Counted from the first letter of the stretch, positions 1 to 7,842 are shown. The stretch: DNA of 38,711 nt from Actinomycetota bacterium (GCA_947449035.1 CANFQC010000024.1:1-38711), one strand, 5' to 3'. Numbers and translations: made by a program. The notes: generated by a model not told the origin, from the sequence alone.

Positions 1-518
1 AGCGTGATCAGGTTGCGCTCGGACTTATCGAAGTCACCGAAGGTGCTCTCGCCGTAGATGCCCTTGAGCTCGCCGTCCATTCCGTACGACCAGGCGTGGT
101 AGCGGCAGGTCAGCGCACGGGACTCGCCATGTCCGGCGTCGCAGATCAATGCACCGCGGTGGCGGCACACATTCAGCATCGCGTGCACCTCACCCTTGGA
201 ATCACGGGTGATCACGACCGGAACGCCGACAACCTCGATTGCTTTGTAGGAGTTCTTCTTCGGCAACTCGCAGGAAAGAGCCAACGGCAGCGGGATCCGC
301 TTGAAGATGAGCTCGATCTCGTTCTTGAAGATCTCCTCATCGAGGTAGTTCGCGGCCGGCTCGAGGTACGGCGCCTCAGCCTGATCGGTGGTCTTGTTCT
401 TGGTGTGCGCGATCAGGCGGCGCATCATTGAGATGGCCTCTTCGCGTGCCGCCCCATTGAGGATGTCGCTGGGCAGATAGGCCGGAACGACGGCTTCGGT
501 CTGGGCGGTCTCGCTCAC
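1..518 (-). CDS. Rieske oxygenase alpha subunit, N-terminal part (cut by window edge)
   Basis: This is the first 172 codons of a Rieske [2Fe-2S] non-heme iron oxygenase, the terminal component of a ring-hydroxylating or related mono/dioxygenase. The cluster ligands are visible as C118-R-H120 and C138-R-Y-H141. The catalytic iron domain lies outside the window. The start is GTG at 518, preceded by AGGAG five bases upstream. The reading frame is open to the window edge. It is a close paralogue of the next gene upstream (622-1899), sharing among others a GELKGIYGESTFGDFDKS stretch after the Rieske domain. A TCTAGA palindrome about 40 bases upstream points to control by the GntR protein at 5548. 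No reductase or ferredoxin gene is seen nearby. The family call is firm; the substrate is unknown. Confidence 0.9.
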   Translation of the reverse strand, partial: MSETAQTEAVVPAYLPSDILNGAAREEAISMMRRLIAHTKNKTTDQAEAPYLEPAANYLDEEIFKNEIELIFKRIPLPLALSCELPKKNSYKAIEVVGVPVVITRDSKGEVHAMLNVCRHRGALICDAGHGESRALTCRYHAWSYGMDGELKGIYGESTFGDFDKSERNLIT

Positions 519-557
519 GTGAACTCCTAGTCAGGCGGGTCCGCCGAGCGTATCAAC

Positions 558-569
558 TTGTCTAGACGA
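558..569. promoter_or_regulatory. TCTAGA-core operator candidate before partial Rieske gene
   Basis: TTGTCTAGACGA lies in the 103-base gap upstream of the GTG start at 518. On the minus strand the surroundings read GTAGTCGTCTAGACAAGTT, almost the same as at 1933-1944. It is probably the binding site of the local HutC-type GntR regulator; this is inferred from the repeats of the site, not demonstrated. Confidence 0.6.
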
Positions 570-621
570 CTACCAGGCCTCGGGGCGATTATCTCGGGGC
601 CTCCGAACCCACACCGTGGGC

Positions 622-1899
622 TCAGACCTTGCGAGGCATGCGGTACTCGCGGGTATCACCCTCGGAACGGGCAGCCGCCAGGCCTTCCTCGCATAGTCGA
701 TTGAGGGAGCCATGCAGGTACTGCACGCCGATCTCGTTACGACCGAAGATCTGGGTGTGTCCACCGGTGGCGCCCACGCCCTTCTGCACGCCGTACTGAG
801 TGAGGTAGTCCTCGTTGTAAACCACGTCGTAGAACCAGTCGCGCATCACCTCTAGCTCATGCTGCACCTCGTCGTTGATCTCGTGACGCACGACAATGCG
901 ATGCTCCGTGATCGACTCGTCAACCTTGGTGGTCGGCAAGCAGAGCGCAACGGTCATCCGCTGGCGCCAGCCACCGGCAATCGAGAAGCCGGGGAAGGTC
1001 CAGAAAATCGGACCCACGTGGTGCGAGGGATCCCACTCGGTCTCGGGTCCGTCGATCACTTCGTCAATGGTGCGGAGCGCGAAACCCAGACGCTCATGCG
1101 GACCGAAGCCGTCGAACACCATCGTGTTGCCGTGGTTCACCGTGAACACGGTGTTCGGATGCGTGGCTGCAAAGTGATACGCCTCGAGGTAGCCCTCGAT
1201 GGTCGCCTTCCAATTGGGGCCTGGCATCTGCCGTGAACTGAAGACGTGGCACTCGTCGAGCTTGAGCGAGGCCAGTTGCGGACCCCACTCCCCCAGCCAC
1301 GAATCGATGTCGATGGTCAGCCCCGGAGTCAGGCATACCCAGATCACGCCGTGCTTCTCGACGACCGGAAGCTGGATTAGTCCACGCTGTGACTTATCGA
1401 AGTCACCGAAGGTGCTCTCACCGTAAATGCCCTTCAACTCGCCATCCATGCCGAATGACCATGCGTGATACGGACAGGTAAGTGCGCGTGCTTCGCCGCG
1501 ACCTTCGCACAGCAACGCACCACGGTGGCGGCATACGTTCATCATCGCGTGCGCGACACCCTTGGCATCACGTGTGATGACAACGGGCACGCCGACGGCT
1601 TCAGTCGACTTGAAGGTGTTCTTTCCGACCAGTTCGGCGGAGAGAGCGAGCGGAAGCGGGATCCTCGTGAAGACCAGGTTCACCTCAGAGGCGAAGACCT
1701 CCGGGTCGAGGTAGTTGTCGATCGGCTCCTCGAGGGTCGACTCGGCCTGATCGGTGGTCTTGGCCTTCAGGTGCACAGTGAGACGGCGCATCATGTCCAT
1801 CGCCTGCTCGCGGGCCTGGCCATCGAGTACATCGCTGCGCAGCCACTTGGGCACTTCCGGCTCGGCGATCTCGATGTCGTCGGCGATCATCTCGGTCAT
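622..1899 (-). CDS. Rieske non-heme iron oxygenase, alpha subunit
   Basis: A 425-residue terminal oxygenase. The Rieske cluster is bound by C123, H125, C142 and H145. The mononuclear iron motif follows at E239-A-Y-H242-FAAT-H247, and D364 in YNEDY is the probable third iron ligand. The residue that bridges the two metal sites is Glu239, where most ring-hydroxylating oxygenases have Asp; carnitine oxygenase CntA also uses Glu. The start ATG has AGGAGG six bases upstream. It is a tandem paralogue of the gene at 1-518 and has its own TCTAGA site 34 bases upstream, so it may be transcribed apart from the genes before it. The electron-transfer partner must be encoded elsewhere. Family certain, substrate unknown. 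Confidence 0.93.
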   Translation of the reverse strand: MTEMIADDIEIAEPEVPKWLRSDVLDGQAREQAMDMMRRLTVHLKAKTTDQAESTLEEPIDNYLDPEVFASEVNLVFTRIPLPLALSAELVGKNTFKSTEAVGVPVVITRDAKGVAHAMMNVCRHRGALLCEGRGEARALTCPYHAWSFGMDGELKGIYGESTFGDFDKSQRGLIQLPVVEKHGVIWVCLTPGLTIDIDSWLGEWGPQLASLKLDECHVFSSRQMPGPNWKATIEGYLEAYHFAATHPNTVFTVNHGNTMVFDGFGPHERLGFALRTIDEVIDGPETEWDPSHHVGPIFWTFPGFSIAGGWRQRMTVALCLPTTKVDESITEHRIVVRHEINDEVQHELEVMRDWFYDVVYNEDYLTQYGVQKGVGATGGHTQIFGRNEIGVQYLHGSLNRLCEEGLAAARSEGDTREYRMPRKV

Positions 1900-1932
1900 G
1901 GCGGGCCTCCTGGCGTGACGTGGCGGTCAAAG

Positions 1933-1944
1933 TTGTCTAGATGA
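1933..1944. promoter_or_regulatory. TCTAGA-core operator candidate before full Rieske gene
   Basis: TTGTCTAGATGA in the 131-base gap before the start at 1899. The minus-strand context GTAGTCATCTAGACAACTT matches the site at 558-569 over about 17 bases, which suggests that promoter and operator were duplicated together with the Rieske gene. Confidence 0.6.
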
Positions 1945-1971
1945 CTACTTCGCCACTATCGCAGGGGAATT

Positions 1972-2020
1972 CAGGCCGCGGGCCTGCAGAAAGTCGGGAA
2001 TCGCGCGGGACCAAAGTCCC
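1972..2020 (-). terminator. Pair of hairpins after the histidine phosphatase gene
   Basis: Two short perfect stems follow the stop at 2031: GGGAC/GTCCC at 2007-2020 with loop CAAA, and CAGGCC/GGCCTG at 1972-1986 with a 3-base loop. Neither is followed by a long T run, so termination is only plausible. It would separate the aldehyde dehydrogenase/phosphatase transcript from the Rieske gene. Confidence 0.35.
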
Positions 2021-2030
2021 TCATCGGGCG

Positions 2031-2672
2031 TCAGCCGATCGGCAGGATGTCCGATCCTCGATCACGTTCATGAGTTAGCTCATTGATGCACAGGAGCACG
2101 AATCGACCGTCGGGCCACACCTGCACCCGAGAGATCGAGGCATAGCCGGGATTGAAGAAGAACTTGTGCGGGCTATCGAGCACGTACGCAAGGAAGGAGT
2201 TCGACGCTCCACCATGGCTCGCAGCCACGACCTTCTGCCCCTGATGCGCGAGGCCGATCTCACGCATGACGTTCACCATGTTCTCGCGCAGCTCGGCATC
2301 GTTGTGGACGGGCATGAAGCCCTCCTCGAACCTTCCCTCGAGGAATGCCTTGATGCGTGACTTGTCAGCCATGCCCTCGGTGCCGGTGTACGCCGTGGCA
2401 CCGGACACCCACTCACGCAGTCTCTCGTCGATGGTGATCTCGAGTCCGCGATCAGCCGCAAGCGGTTCGACTGTCTGCACCGCACGAATGAGGTGGCTCG
2501 AGTAGATGGCGTCGATGCGCTCGGGGCGCAGGTGTGCGACAAGGCTGAGCGACTGAGCCATGCCGGCTTCGCCGAGACCGGGATTCATCGTGCCGTCAGG
2601 TTGCGGCACGGCATGCCGAACGAGAAGGATCTCGCACGGCTCAGCGATACCGAGCTCTTGCTCTGTGGTCAT
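2031..2672 (-). CDS. Histidine phosphatase family protein (phosphoglycerate mutase-like)
   Basis: A branch-1/2 histidine phosphatase: the phospho-acceptor histidine is H20 in LLVRHA and the second catalytic histidine is in the ASHGG motif, so the active site looks complete. Such proteins remove phosphate from small molecules or proteins; nothing here identifies the substrate. The start is uncertain: ATG at 2672 lies 10 bases after the aldehyde dehydrogenase stop, while an ATG at 2714 would add 14 residues and overlap that gene by 32 bases. Neither has a good ribosome site, and translation is probably coupled to the upstream gene. It is the last gene of the aldehyde dehydrogenase operon. Confidence 0.85.
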   Translation of the reverse strand: MTTEQELGIAEPCEILLVRHAVPQPDGTMNPGLGEAGMAQSLSLVAHLRPERIDAIYSSHLIRAVQTVEPLAADRGLEITIDERLREWVSGATAYTGTEGMADKSRIKAFLEGRFEEGFMPVHNDAELRENMVNVMREIGLAHQGQKVVAASHGGASNSFLAYVLDSPHKFFFNPGYASISRVQVWPDGRFVLLCINELTHERDRGSDILPIG

Positions 2673-2682
2673 GAGTTCGCGA

Positions 2683-4137
2683 TCAGACAGTGGTGCCGAA
2701 GTTGCCGAGTTCATCGGCTGACGGGAACTGGAGGCTCTGCAGCTCGAAGTACTCCATCAGGCCGTGATGGCCGAGCTCGCGTCCGATGCCGGAGGTCTTG
2801 TAGCCGCCGAACGGTGCCTTGGCGTTGAAGCGACCGCCATTGATCGCAACCTGACCGGTGCGCAGGCGCTTGGCTATGCGCACGGCCTCGGGGATGTCAG
2901 CGGCGAACACTGCGCCCGACAGACCGAACTCGCTGTCGTTCGCGATCGCAAAGCCCTCTTCCAGAGTGTCGTAGCCGACGATGACGAGCACCGGGCCAAA
3001 GATCTCTTCCTGCACGACTCGCGCCTTCGGCGACAGCCGGCTGAAGACGGTGGGCTTGACGAAGTAACCGCGATCGAGACCCTCGACTGCACCGGGGCCG
3101 CCGGCGATGAGAGTGCCTTCGGTCATGCCGATGTCGATGTAGTCCTTCACGGTCTTGAACTGACCGGCGGATGCGACCGGGCCGAGAGTGACCGACGGAT
3201 CAAGCGGATTGCCGATGACGAAGGCGTTGACCATCGCGGCGACGCGCTGCTCGACATCGTCAATGATCGCGTTGGGCACAATCAGACGAGTCGTGGCCGA
3301 GCAGGTCTGGCCGTTGTTCACGAAAGCGCCACGCACGGCATTCGGAATTGCCTCATCGAGGTCAGCGCCCGGTGCCACGAGGAATGCCGATTTGCCGCCG
3401 AGCTCGAGGGCAACCTTCTTGATGGTGGGAGCAGCAGCCTGCGAGACACGCACACCAGCACCGGTCGAACCGGTGATGCTCACCATGTCGATCTCCTTGT
3501 GAGACGACAGAAGTTCTCCGACGAGAGCGCCGCGGCCGGAAACCAGGTTGAAGACACCGGACGGAAGCCCGAGCTCGTGTACAAGGTCAGCCAGGACGAA
3601 GGTGGCCAGCGGGGCAACTGAGCTCGGCTTCACGATGACCGTGCAGCCAGCGGCAAGTGCCGGTCCGACCTTGGCCGCGAGCTGGTACAGCGGGTAGTTC
3701 CAGGGAGTGATCGCACCGACCACGCCAGCGGCGGCACGGATGACCATCGAGTTGCCGATGCGCTCCTCAGCCGGCATCTCACGAGCCGCCTCGGCCATCG
3801 TCTCGAAGACAGAGGCTGCGAGACCGACCTGCACGCGCTCGGCGATGGCGATCGGGGATCCAACTTCCTGGGCCATGATCTTGGCGAGCTTCGCCTCATT
3901 TGCACGCAGGCCGTCGGCGAGAGCCTGCACGACATCGGCGCGCTCCTTGATGGGAGTCTGGGTCCAGTCATCGAAGGCGCGACGAGCGGCGAGGATCGCG
4001 CGCTCGGCGTCAGCAGCATCGCCTGCAGGCACGGTGCCGATGATCTCCTCGGTTGCCGCCTCATCGACCTCGATGACCTCGCCGGTGGCCGGCTTGATCC
4101 ATTCGCCGTCGATGTACAGGGCGTCGCGGTTGATCAT
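2683..4137 (-). CDS. NAD(P)-dependent aldehyde dehydrogenase
   Basis: A 484-residue member of the aldehyde dehydrogenase superfamily, oxidising an aldehyde to a carboxylate in the cytoplasm. Key residues are all present: N147 in the PWN motif (oxyanion), K170 (cofactor), E245 in ELGGKS (general base) and the nucleophile C279 in NNGQTCSA. Length is normal. The ATG at 4137 has GGAGG four bases upstream. It follows the tyrosine-phosphatase-like gene by 65 bases and is coupled to the histidine phosphatase downstream. In this context it probably oxidises an aldehyde released by the Rieske oxygenases; that is inference. Confidence 0.95.
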   Translation of the reverse strand: MINRDALYIDGEWIKPATGEVIEVDEAATEEIIGTVPAGDAADAERAILAARRAFDDWTQTPIKERADVVQALADGLRANEAKLAKIMAQEVGSPIAIAERVQVGLAASVFETMAEAAREMPAEERIGNSMVIRAAAGVVGAITPWNYPLYQLAAKVGPALAAGCTVIVKPSSVAPLATFVLADLVHELGLPSGVFNLVSGRGALVGELLSSHKEIDMVSITGSTGAGVRVSQAAAPTIKKVALELGGKSAFLVAPGADLDEAIPNAVRGAFVNNGQTCSATTRLIVPNAIIDDVEQRVAAMVNAFVIGNPLDPSVTLGPVASAGQFKTVKDYIDIGMTEGTLIAGGPGAVEGLDRGYFVKPTVFSRLSPKARVVQEEIFGPVLVIVGYDTLEEGFAIANDSEFGLSGAVFAADIPEAVRIAKRLRTGQVAINGGRFNAKAPFGGYKTSGIGRELGHHGLMEYFELQSLQFPSADELGNFGTTV

Positions 4138-4202
4138 GGTTCCTCCAGTGACTTCGTCTTCACTTCAATTGAGCCGTGCCGTGATGCTGGGTGGTGCAGG
4201 TT

Positions 4203-4931
4203 CTAGTCGAGCAGTCGTTCCCTCAATGCTTTCACCGTGGCGTCAGGCACGTCGAGCTGGGCCACGTAACCGTCGAGTCCACCGAACTTGGTGTCGACCT
4301 CGGCAAGGAAGAGCTCGATGGCGCTTCGCGGGACGCGCAGCAGCTCCTCGCGCTGATTCATCATCGGGTGATCCTCGATGTTCTCCCGACCCTTGAGGTA
4401 TTCGACCAGGGCGACAACCTCATCACCACTGAGGGCGAAGTCATCGGCGATGTCGCTTTCGCTCACGCCGAGCAGGTCGAGCACGATGGCTGCGACGACA
4501 CCGGTGCGGTCCTTGCCCGCCATGCAGAAGAAGACGGCTGGGTAGGTGTCGCCGAAGGCCAAGGCATCGAGGATCGCGCGAATCGCATCGCCACCGAGCT
4601 CGAGCATCTCGTGATACACGGCAACCAGGTACTGATCGGCAGGCAGTTTGCGGGCTTCCTCATCGGACTTCCAGTGATCAGGGAGGATCGGCGCGTGGAG
4701 GTAGTCGGTGATGAACTCCGGCAGTGGGAAGGCATCGCGTTCACGGTCATAGCGAAGATCGATCACGCACTTAGCGTCGAAATCACCCCAGGCCTGGGCG
4801 TCATCGAGGCGGTGCAGGCTCGATGCGCGGTAGAGCATGCCGGTCTTGACCGTGCGGCCACCCAGGCCGGGAAAGCCTCCGAGATCGCGCATGTTGTAGA
4901 TGCCGCCGAGCTCGACACTGCGATCGATCAC
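4203..4931 (-). CDS. Tyrosine phosphatase-like protein (Y_phosphatase3 / MptpB type)
   Basis: A 242-residue protein of the family that includes mycobacterial PtpB. It has the N-terminal NMRDLGG motif (residues 13-19), the RAS element near residue 35 and the P-loop C136-MAGKD-R142 followed by TG, i.e. a complete CX5R. The residue before the nucleophile is Phe, where the classic motif has His, which may alter the pKa of the cysteine. It starts at GTG 4931, whose last bases form the GTGA overlap with the stop of the SnoaL-like gene, so the two are translationally coupled. A phosphatase within a catabolic operon is unexpected; it might act on a phosphorylated metabolite rather than on protein. 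Confidence 0.85.
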   Translation of the reverse strand: MIDRSVELGGIYNMRDLGGFPGLGGRTVKTGMLYRASSLHRLDDAQAWGDFDAKCVIDLRYDRERDAFPLPEFITDYLHAPILPDHWKSDEEARKLPADQYLVAVYHEMLELGGDAIRAILDALAFGDTYPAVFFCMAGKDRTGVVAAIVLDLLGVSESDIADDFALSGDEVVALVEYLKGRENIEDHPMMNQREELLRVPRSAIELFLAEVDTKFGGLDGYVAQLDVPDATVKALRERLLD

Positions 4932-5491
4932 GGAAGCTCCACGTAACCCGGGTACTTCTGTTCCTTATCCGGCAGCTCTGCATCGCCCGCCGGTCGATTC
5001 GGCCAGATCTTGCGCTGAGAAAAGCCGGCACGACCGGCATTGAAGTCATCGACCGTCATTGCGTAGGTGGAGAGCACCATGCGCTGGGCGAAGCGCCAGA
5101 CACCGTCTTCCTTGCGGTAGTCGTCCTGGTAGCGGATGTTCGTGACGATGGTGTGCTGTTCGTTAGCGAGCTCGGCATAACCGATGACCGTGCCACGTGC
5201 ATGGTCATCGTCAATGAAGTGAACCGCTACTCCGTGGGGATCATGCAAGGTCATCGGGAAGGGAGCGTGCTTGACCCGGAAATTCTCGATGATTGCCTGC
5301 CGCCCGGTGGTCACACTGTTCGACGAGGCGAAGACGCCATCCTCGGTGAAAAGCTGGCCCACATCATCGAAGAGCATGTCGTCAAGGAGTACCGCATAGC
5401 GCACGACCAGGTCGTTGATGGCGAACCGATCCTCGAGGCGCTGCACACGGCTTTCCAGGGAGGTCACGTGAGGAACACTACTGGAGTCCAT
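4928..5491 (-). CDS. SnoaL-like / NTF2-fold protein
   Basis: A 187-residue protein with the SnoaL_4 pattern: an N-terminal helix (EDRFAINDLVVRYAVLLD), a GRQAI segment, a central HDPHG and a C-terminal DGVWRFAQR strand. This fold includes polyketide cyclases, small hydratases and the beta subunits of aromatic-ring dioxygenases, so it could be an accessory subunit of the neighbouring Rieske enzymes or an independent isomerase/dehydratase. No ribosome site precedes ATG 5491. A TAGTTT hexamer (5498-5503) ends six bases before it, so the transcript may be leaderless. It is the first gene of the operon divergent from the GntR regulator. Confidence 0.8.
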   Translation of the reverse strand: MDSSSVPHVTSLESRVQRLEDRFAINDLVVRYAVLLDDMLFDDVGQLFTEDGVFASSNSVTTGRQAIIENFRVKHAPFPMTLHDPHGVAVHFIDDDHARGTVIGYAELANEQHTIVTNIRYQDDYRKEDGVWRFAQRMVLSTYAMTVDDFNAGRAGFSQRKIWPNRPAGDAELPDKEQKYPGYVELP

Positions 5492-5518
5492 CTAAAGAAA
5501 CTACCCAAAGGCCGCAAC

Positions 5519-5530
5519 CTGTCTAGACAA
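5519..5530. promoter_or_regulatory. TCTAGA-core operator between GntR gene and divergent operon
   Basis: CTGTCTAGACAA contains a perfect 10-base palindrome TGTCTAGACA (5520-5529). It lies in the 56-base divergent gap. It covers the expected -35 area of the leftward promoter (TAGTTT at 5498-5503) and the spacer of the rightward one (TACCCT at 5535-5540, seven bases before ATG 5548). This placement suits a repressor controlling both directions and itself. Confidence 0.65.
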
Positions 5531-5547
5531 TCCGTACCCTGTCACCC

Positions 5548-6267
5548 ATGACCGATCTCCCCCTGTACGAGCAGGTGCGCCAGTCCTTGGCATCAGCGAT
5601 CGCCAGCGGCGAGTACGGCCCCGGCGACAAGCTGCCGAGCGAGACCACACTCGCTGCGGAGATGGGCGTTAATCGACTCACGGTACGTCGGGCAATCGAG
5701 GAACTCTCGCGTGCAGGGCTCGTGCAATCACGTCAGGGTTCGGGCACGTACGTAGCCCGTTCTGTCGTGCGCCTGCCCGTCTCGCAGTCGCTGTCCACCG
5801 ATTCCCTGGTCTCCGGCATTACCCAGCAGATAAACGAGCAAGGTCATTCCTATGAGGACATCCTGCTCAAGGCCACCAAGGTCAACAGCCCTGCCCACAA
5901 TGCCGAGCTGCGCCTGCCCGCCGGTCCGCTGTGGCGGGTCGACAATGCCCTCGCCGTCGATGACGACGTCTGGATGTGGTCAAGCTCGTGGTTCCCGATG
6001 GAGCTCTTGAAGGACCCCAAGAAGAACTGGTCACCGGCGAGCGGTCTTTATGGCCAGCTCAATGAGTCCATCGGCGAACTCGTGCCCATGTGGCGCGCTT
6101 TCTCAGCCGAGGCCGCGACTGCCGAGGATGCTGAGATCCTGGGCATCAAGCCCGGCACTCCCCTGATCGTGCGCGACGGTCTCACAGCCGATCAAGACGG
6201 AAACCCGGTCCTGCGCGTCAGTCGACGTGCTCGAATGGACCGGGTCTCCTACGTGCTGCGTTACTAA
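5548..6267 (+). CDS. GntR family transcriptional regulator, HutC subfamily
   Basis: A 239-residue repressor-type regulator. Residues 5-70 form the GntR winged helix (LPSETTLAAEMGVNRLTVRR, then a QSRQGSGTYV wing) and residues about 90-235 form a UTRA effector-binding domain (ending VSRRARMDRVSYVLRY). No Shine-Dalgarno sequence precedes the ATG. A TACCCT box ends seven bases upstream, so a leaderless mRNA is likely. The TCTAGA palindrome at 5519-5530 and its copies at 558 and 1933 are the obvious candidate operators; HutC-family proteins such as NagR and DasR bind related TCTAGA-centred palindromes. It probably senses a catabolite of the Rieske pathway. Confidence 0.93.
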   Translation: MTDLPLYEQVRQSLASAIASGEYGPGDKLPSETTLAAEMGVNRLTVRRAIEELSRAGLVQSRQGSGTYVARSVVRLPVSQSLSTDSLVSGITQQINEQGHSYEDILLKATKVNSPAHNAELRLPAGPLWRVDNALAVDDDVWMWSSSWFPMELLKDPKKNWSPASGLYGQLNESIGELVPMWRAFSAEAATAEDAEILGIKPGTPLIVRDGLTADQDGNPVLRVSRRARMDRVSYVLRY

Positions 6268-6273
6268 AACGCC

Positions 6274-7701
6274 TTACTTAGCCAGCCAGCGATCGAGGAT
6301 CTGGTGGTAGTGGCGAATGCGATTCTCCTGGTAACGACCCAGCTGAATGCCCTTGGTCTTCAGTGACTTCAGGCCATCTTGGATATGGGGCAGGTTTGCG
6401 TAATCCTGATCGAAGACCGGGCCGAGAAGGCCGATCTCGGTGATGTCGGAGAAGGTTTCACCAGGCTGCAGCCAGCGAGTCTTCGGAGCCTTGGGCTTCG
6501 AGCCATCGGCAGGCGCCTGGGCGAGCAGGTACACCTCAGCGATGCACTTGTCGGGATCGTTGCCCAGCGGACGGAAGCGATAGATCGCGTTAGTGCGCGG
6601 ACCGGCAAAGAAGTAGAAGTTCGGGAAGAGGAAGTACTGGATGCCATCAAGAAGCTCGGAATCGGTCCAGTGATCCTGGTCGGTGCCGAACTGCTTGGCG
6701 AGTGCCACGCGCATCTCGGCAGCAAGCTCACGACGGGCCGTGGAGTCAGCGGGCACGCGGGGGGTCTGGCCGTTCTCCATCGCGAGGTCGCGACCCTTGC
6801 CGGCGGTGTAGAAGGCACGGGTCTCGTAGTACGAGTCGAGAACCTCCTGCTCGCTGATGTGATTGGCGATGGTCGGACTGGGCACGCCCTGGGGAACGAT
6901 CTGGCGGCTCCAGTTCTCCTCCGGGATGACGTCGTACTGGGTGTTCTCGTCGCCGAGCCACTCCATCATTTGCGGGTGGGTGGCAAGTGAATGCCATCCT
7001 TCGATAAAAGCCTCGCCGGTGATCTTCCAGTTGGCATTGATGATGCCGCCGAAGTGGGAGTAGATCACGCGATCGTCGTAGTTCCAGCGCTCCCAGTCGT
7101 TGAGCATGGTGCCTACGTAGGAGTCGAAGGACTCGCAGTCGGGATCAGGATTAATGAAGACGAAGCCATTCCAGACATGAACCTTGGCCTCGGGCAGCGA
7201 GAAGGTCGGCTGATCGATCTGCGGGAAGTCCCACTGGCACGGGATGAACTTGGAGGTGCCATCGATGTTCCAGCTGAAGCCATGGAAGGGGCAGCGTAGT
7301 TCGCTGACGCGGCCTTCCTCAGTGCGTAGTGCGCGACCTCGGTGAAGGCAGACATTCGACAGAGCCTTGATGTCGCCCGAGTTCGTGCGCATGATGAGCC
7401 ACTTGTCATCGGCAATGTCGTACATGATGTGGTCGCCGGCTTCGGGGATCTCATCAACGCGGCACACGAACTGCCACACCTTGCGCCATACCTTCTCGAC
7501 CTCGCGGTCATGGAACTCGCGAGAGATGAAGCGCTCGACATCAAGGGGCTCAGAGCCGAGATCCTCATTGATGCTGTAGCGCAGTACCGGGGGAACCGGA
7601 CGCGCATCATGGTCGAGGAATTCCTGCACGCTCGTCGCGGGCGACATCGGTGGCGTGGGCTCATCGGATGCTCGCTGCGGTGACACCTGAACGTCAGTCA
7701 T
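6274..7701 (-). CDS. Rieske non-heme iron oxygenase, alpha subunit (second type)
   Basis: A 475-residue terminal oxygenase of a different branch from the two tandem ones. The Rieske ligands are C118/H120 (NVCLHRG) and C137/H140 (CPFHGFSW); the catalytic iron is bound by H237 and H242 in EGWHSLATH, with Glu234 in the bridging position. FDQDY near the C-terminus probably carries the third ligand. The start chosen is ATG 7701, with GAGGAG six bases upstream; an upstream in-frame codon at 7758 adds a tail unlike the family. Convergent with the GntR gene (stops six bases apart). It has no TCTAGA site but has its own repeated half-sites upstream. Confidence 0.93.
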   Translation of the reverse strand: MTDVQVSPQRASDEPTPPMSPATSVQEFLDHDARPVPPVLRYSINEDLGSEPLDVERFISREFHDREVEKVWRKVWQFVCRVDEIPEAGDHIMYDIADDKWLIMRTNSGDIKALSNVCLHRGRALRTEEGRVSELRCPFHGFSWNIDGTSKFIPCQWDFPQIDQPTFSLPEAKVHVWNGFVFINPDPDCESFDSYVGTMLNDWERWNYDDRVIYSHFGGIINANWKITGEAFIEGWHSLATHPQMMEWLGDENTQYDVIPEENWSRQIVPQGVPSPTIANHISEQEVLDSYYETRAFYTAGKGRDLAMENGQTPRVPADSTARRELAAEMRVALAKQFGTDQDHWTDSELLDGIQYFLFPNFYFFAGPRTNAIYRFRPLGNDPDKCIAEVYLLAQAPADGSKPKAPKTRWLQPGETFSDITEIGLLGPVFDQDYANLPHIQDGLKSLKTKGIQLGRYQENRIRHYHQILDRWLAK

Positions 7702-7721
7702 CAATTGCTCCTCGTGAAGGG

Positions 7722-7772
7722 GTATCTCGATTCTCCCCCCTGAGATACTGAACGTCAAGTAAAGATACTGAA
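7722..7772. promoter_or_regulatory. Regularly spaced half-sites upstream of second Rieske oxygenase
   Basis: Three half-sites lie one or two helical turns apart: GTATCTC at 7722-7728, GAGATAC at 7742-7748 (perfect inverted repeat) and a second AGATACTGAA at 7763-7772, 20 bases after an identical copy at 7743-7752. The 20-base spacing puts all on one DNA face. They sit 20-70 bases upstream of ATG 7701 and overlap a TTGACG sequence (minus strand, 7758-7753) that could be a -35 box. Probably an operator array. Confidence 0.5.
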
Positions 7773-7790
7773 TTGCTAAGAACGAAAACG

Positions 7791-7826
7791 AGAGTGGGCC
7801 CGGTCCTTTCGGACCGAGCCCACTCT
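7791..7826 (-). terminator. Rho-independent terminator after first binding-protein gene
   Basis: A 16-base stem (AGAGTGGGCCCGGTCC with GGACCGAGCCCACTCT, one mismatch) and a TTTC loop. On the minus strand it is followed by a T-rich CGTTTTCGTTC. It lies 16 bases after the stop of the binding protein at 7843-8967. Confidence 0.85.
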
Positions 7827-7842
7827 GCGATGAAGCTAGGGC

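Noticed and set aside
2683-2714. Genuine 32-base overlap of the histidine phosphatase and aldehyde dehydrogenase genes
   Set aside because: The overlap depends on an ATG at 2714 without a ribosome site; ATG 2672 removes it. The choice stays open.
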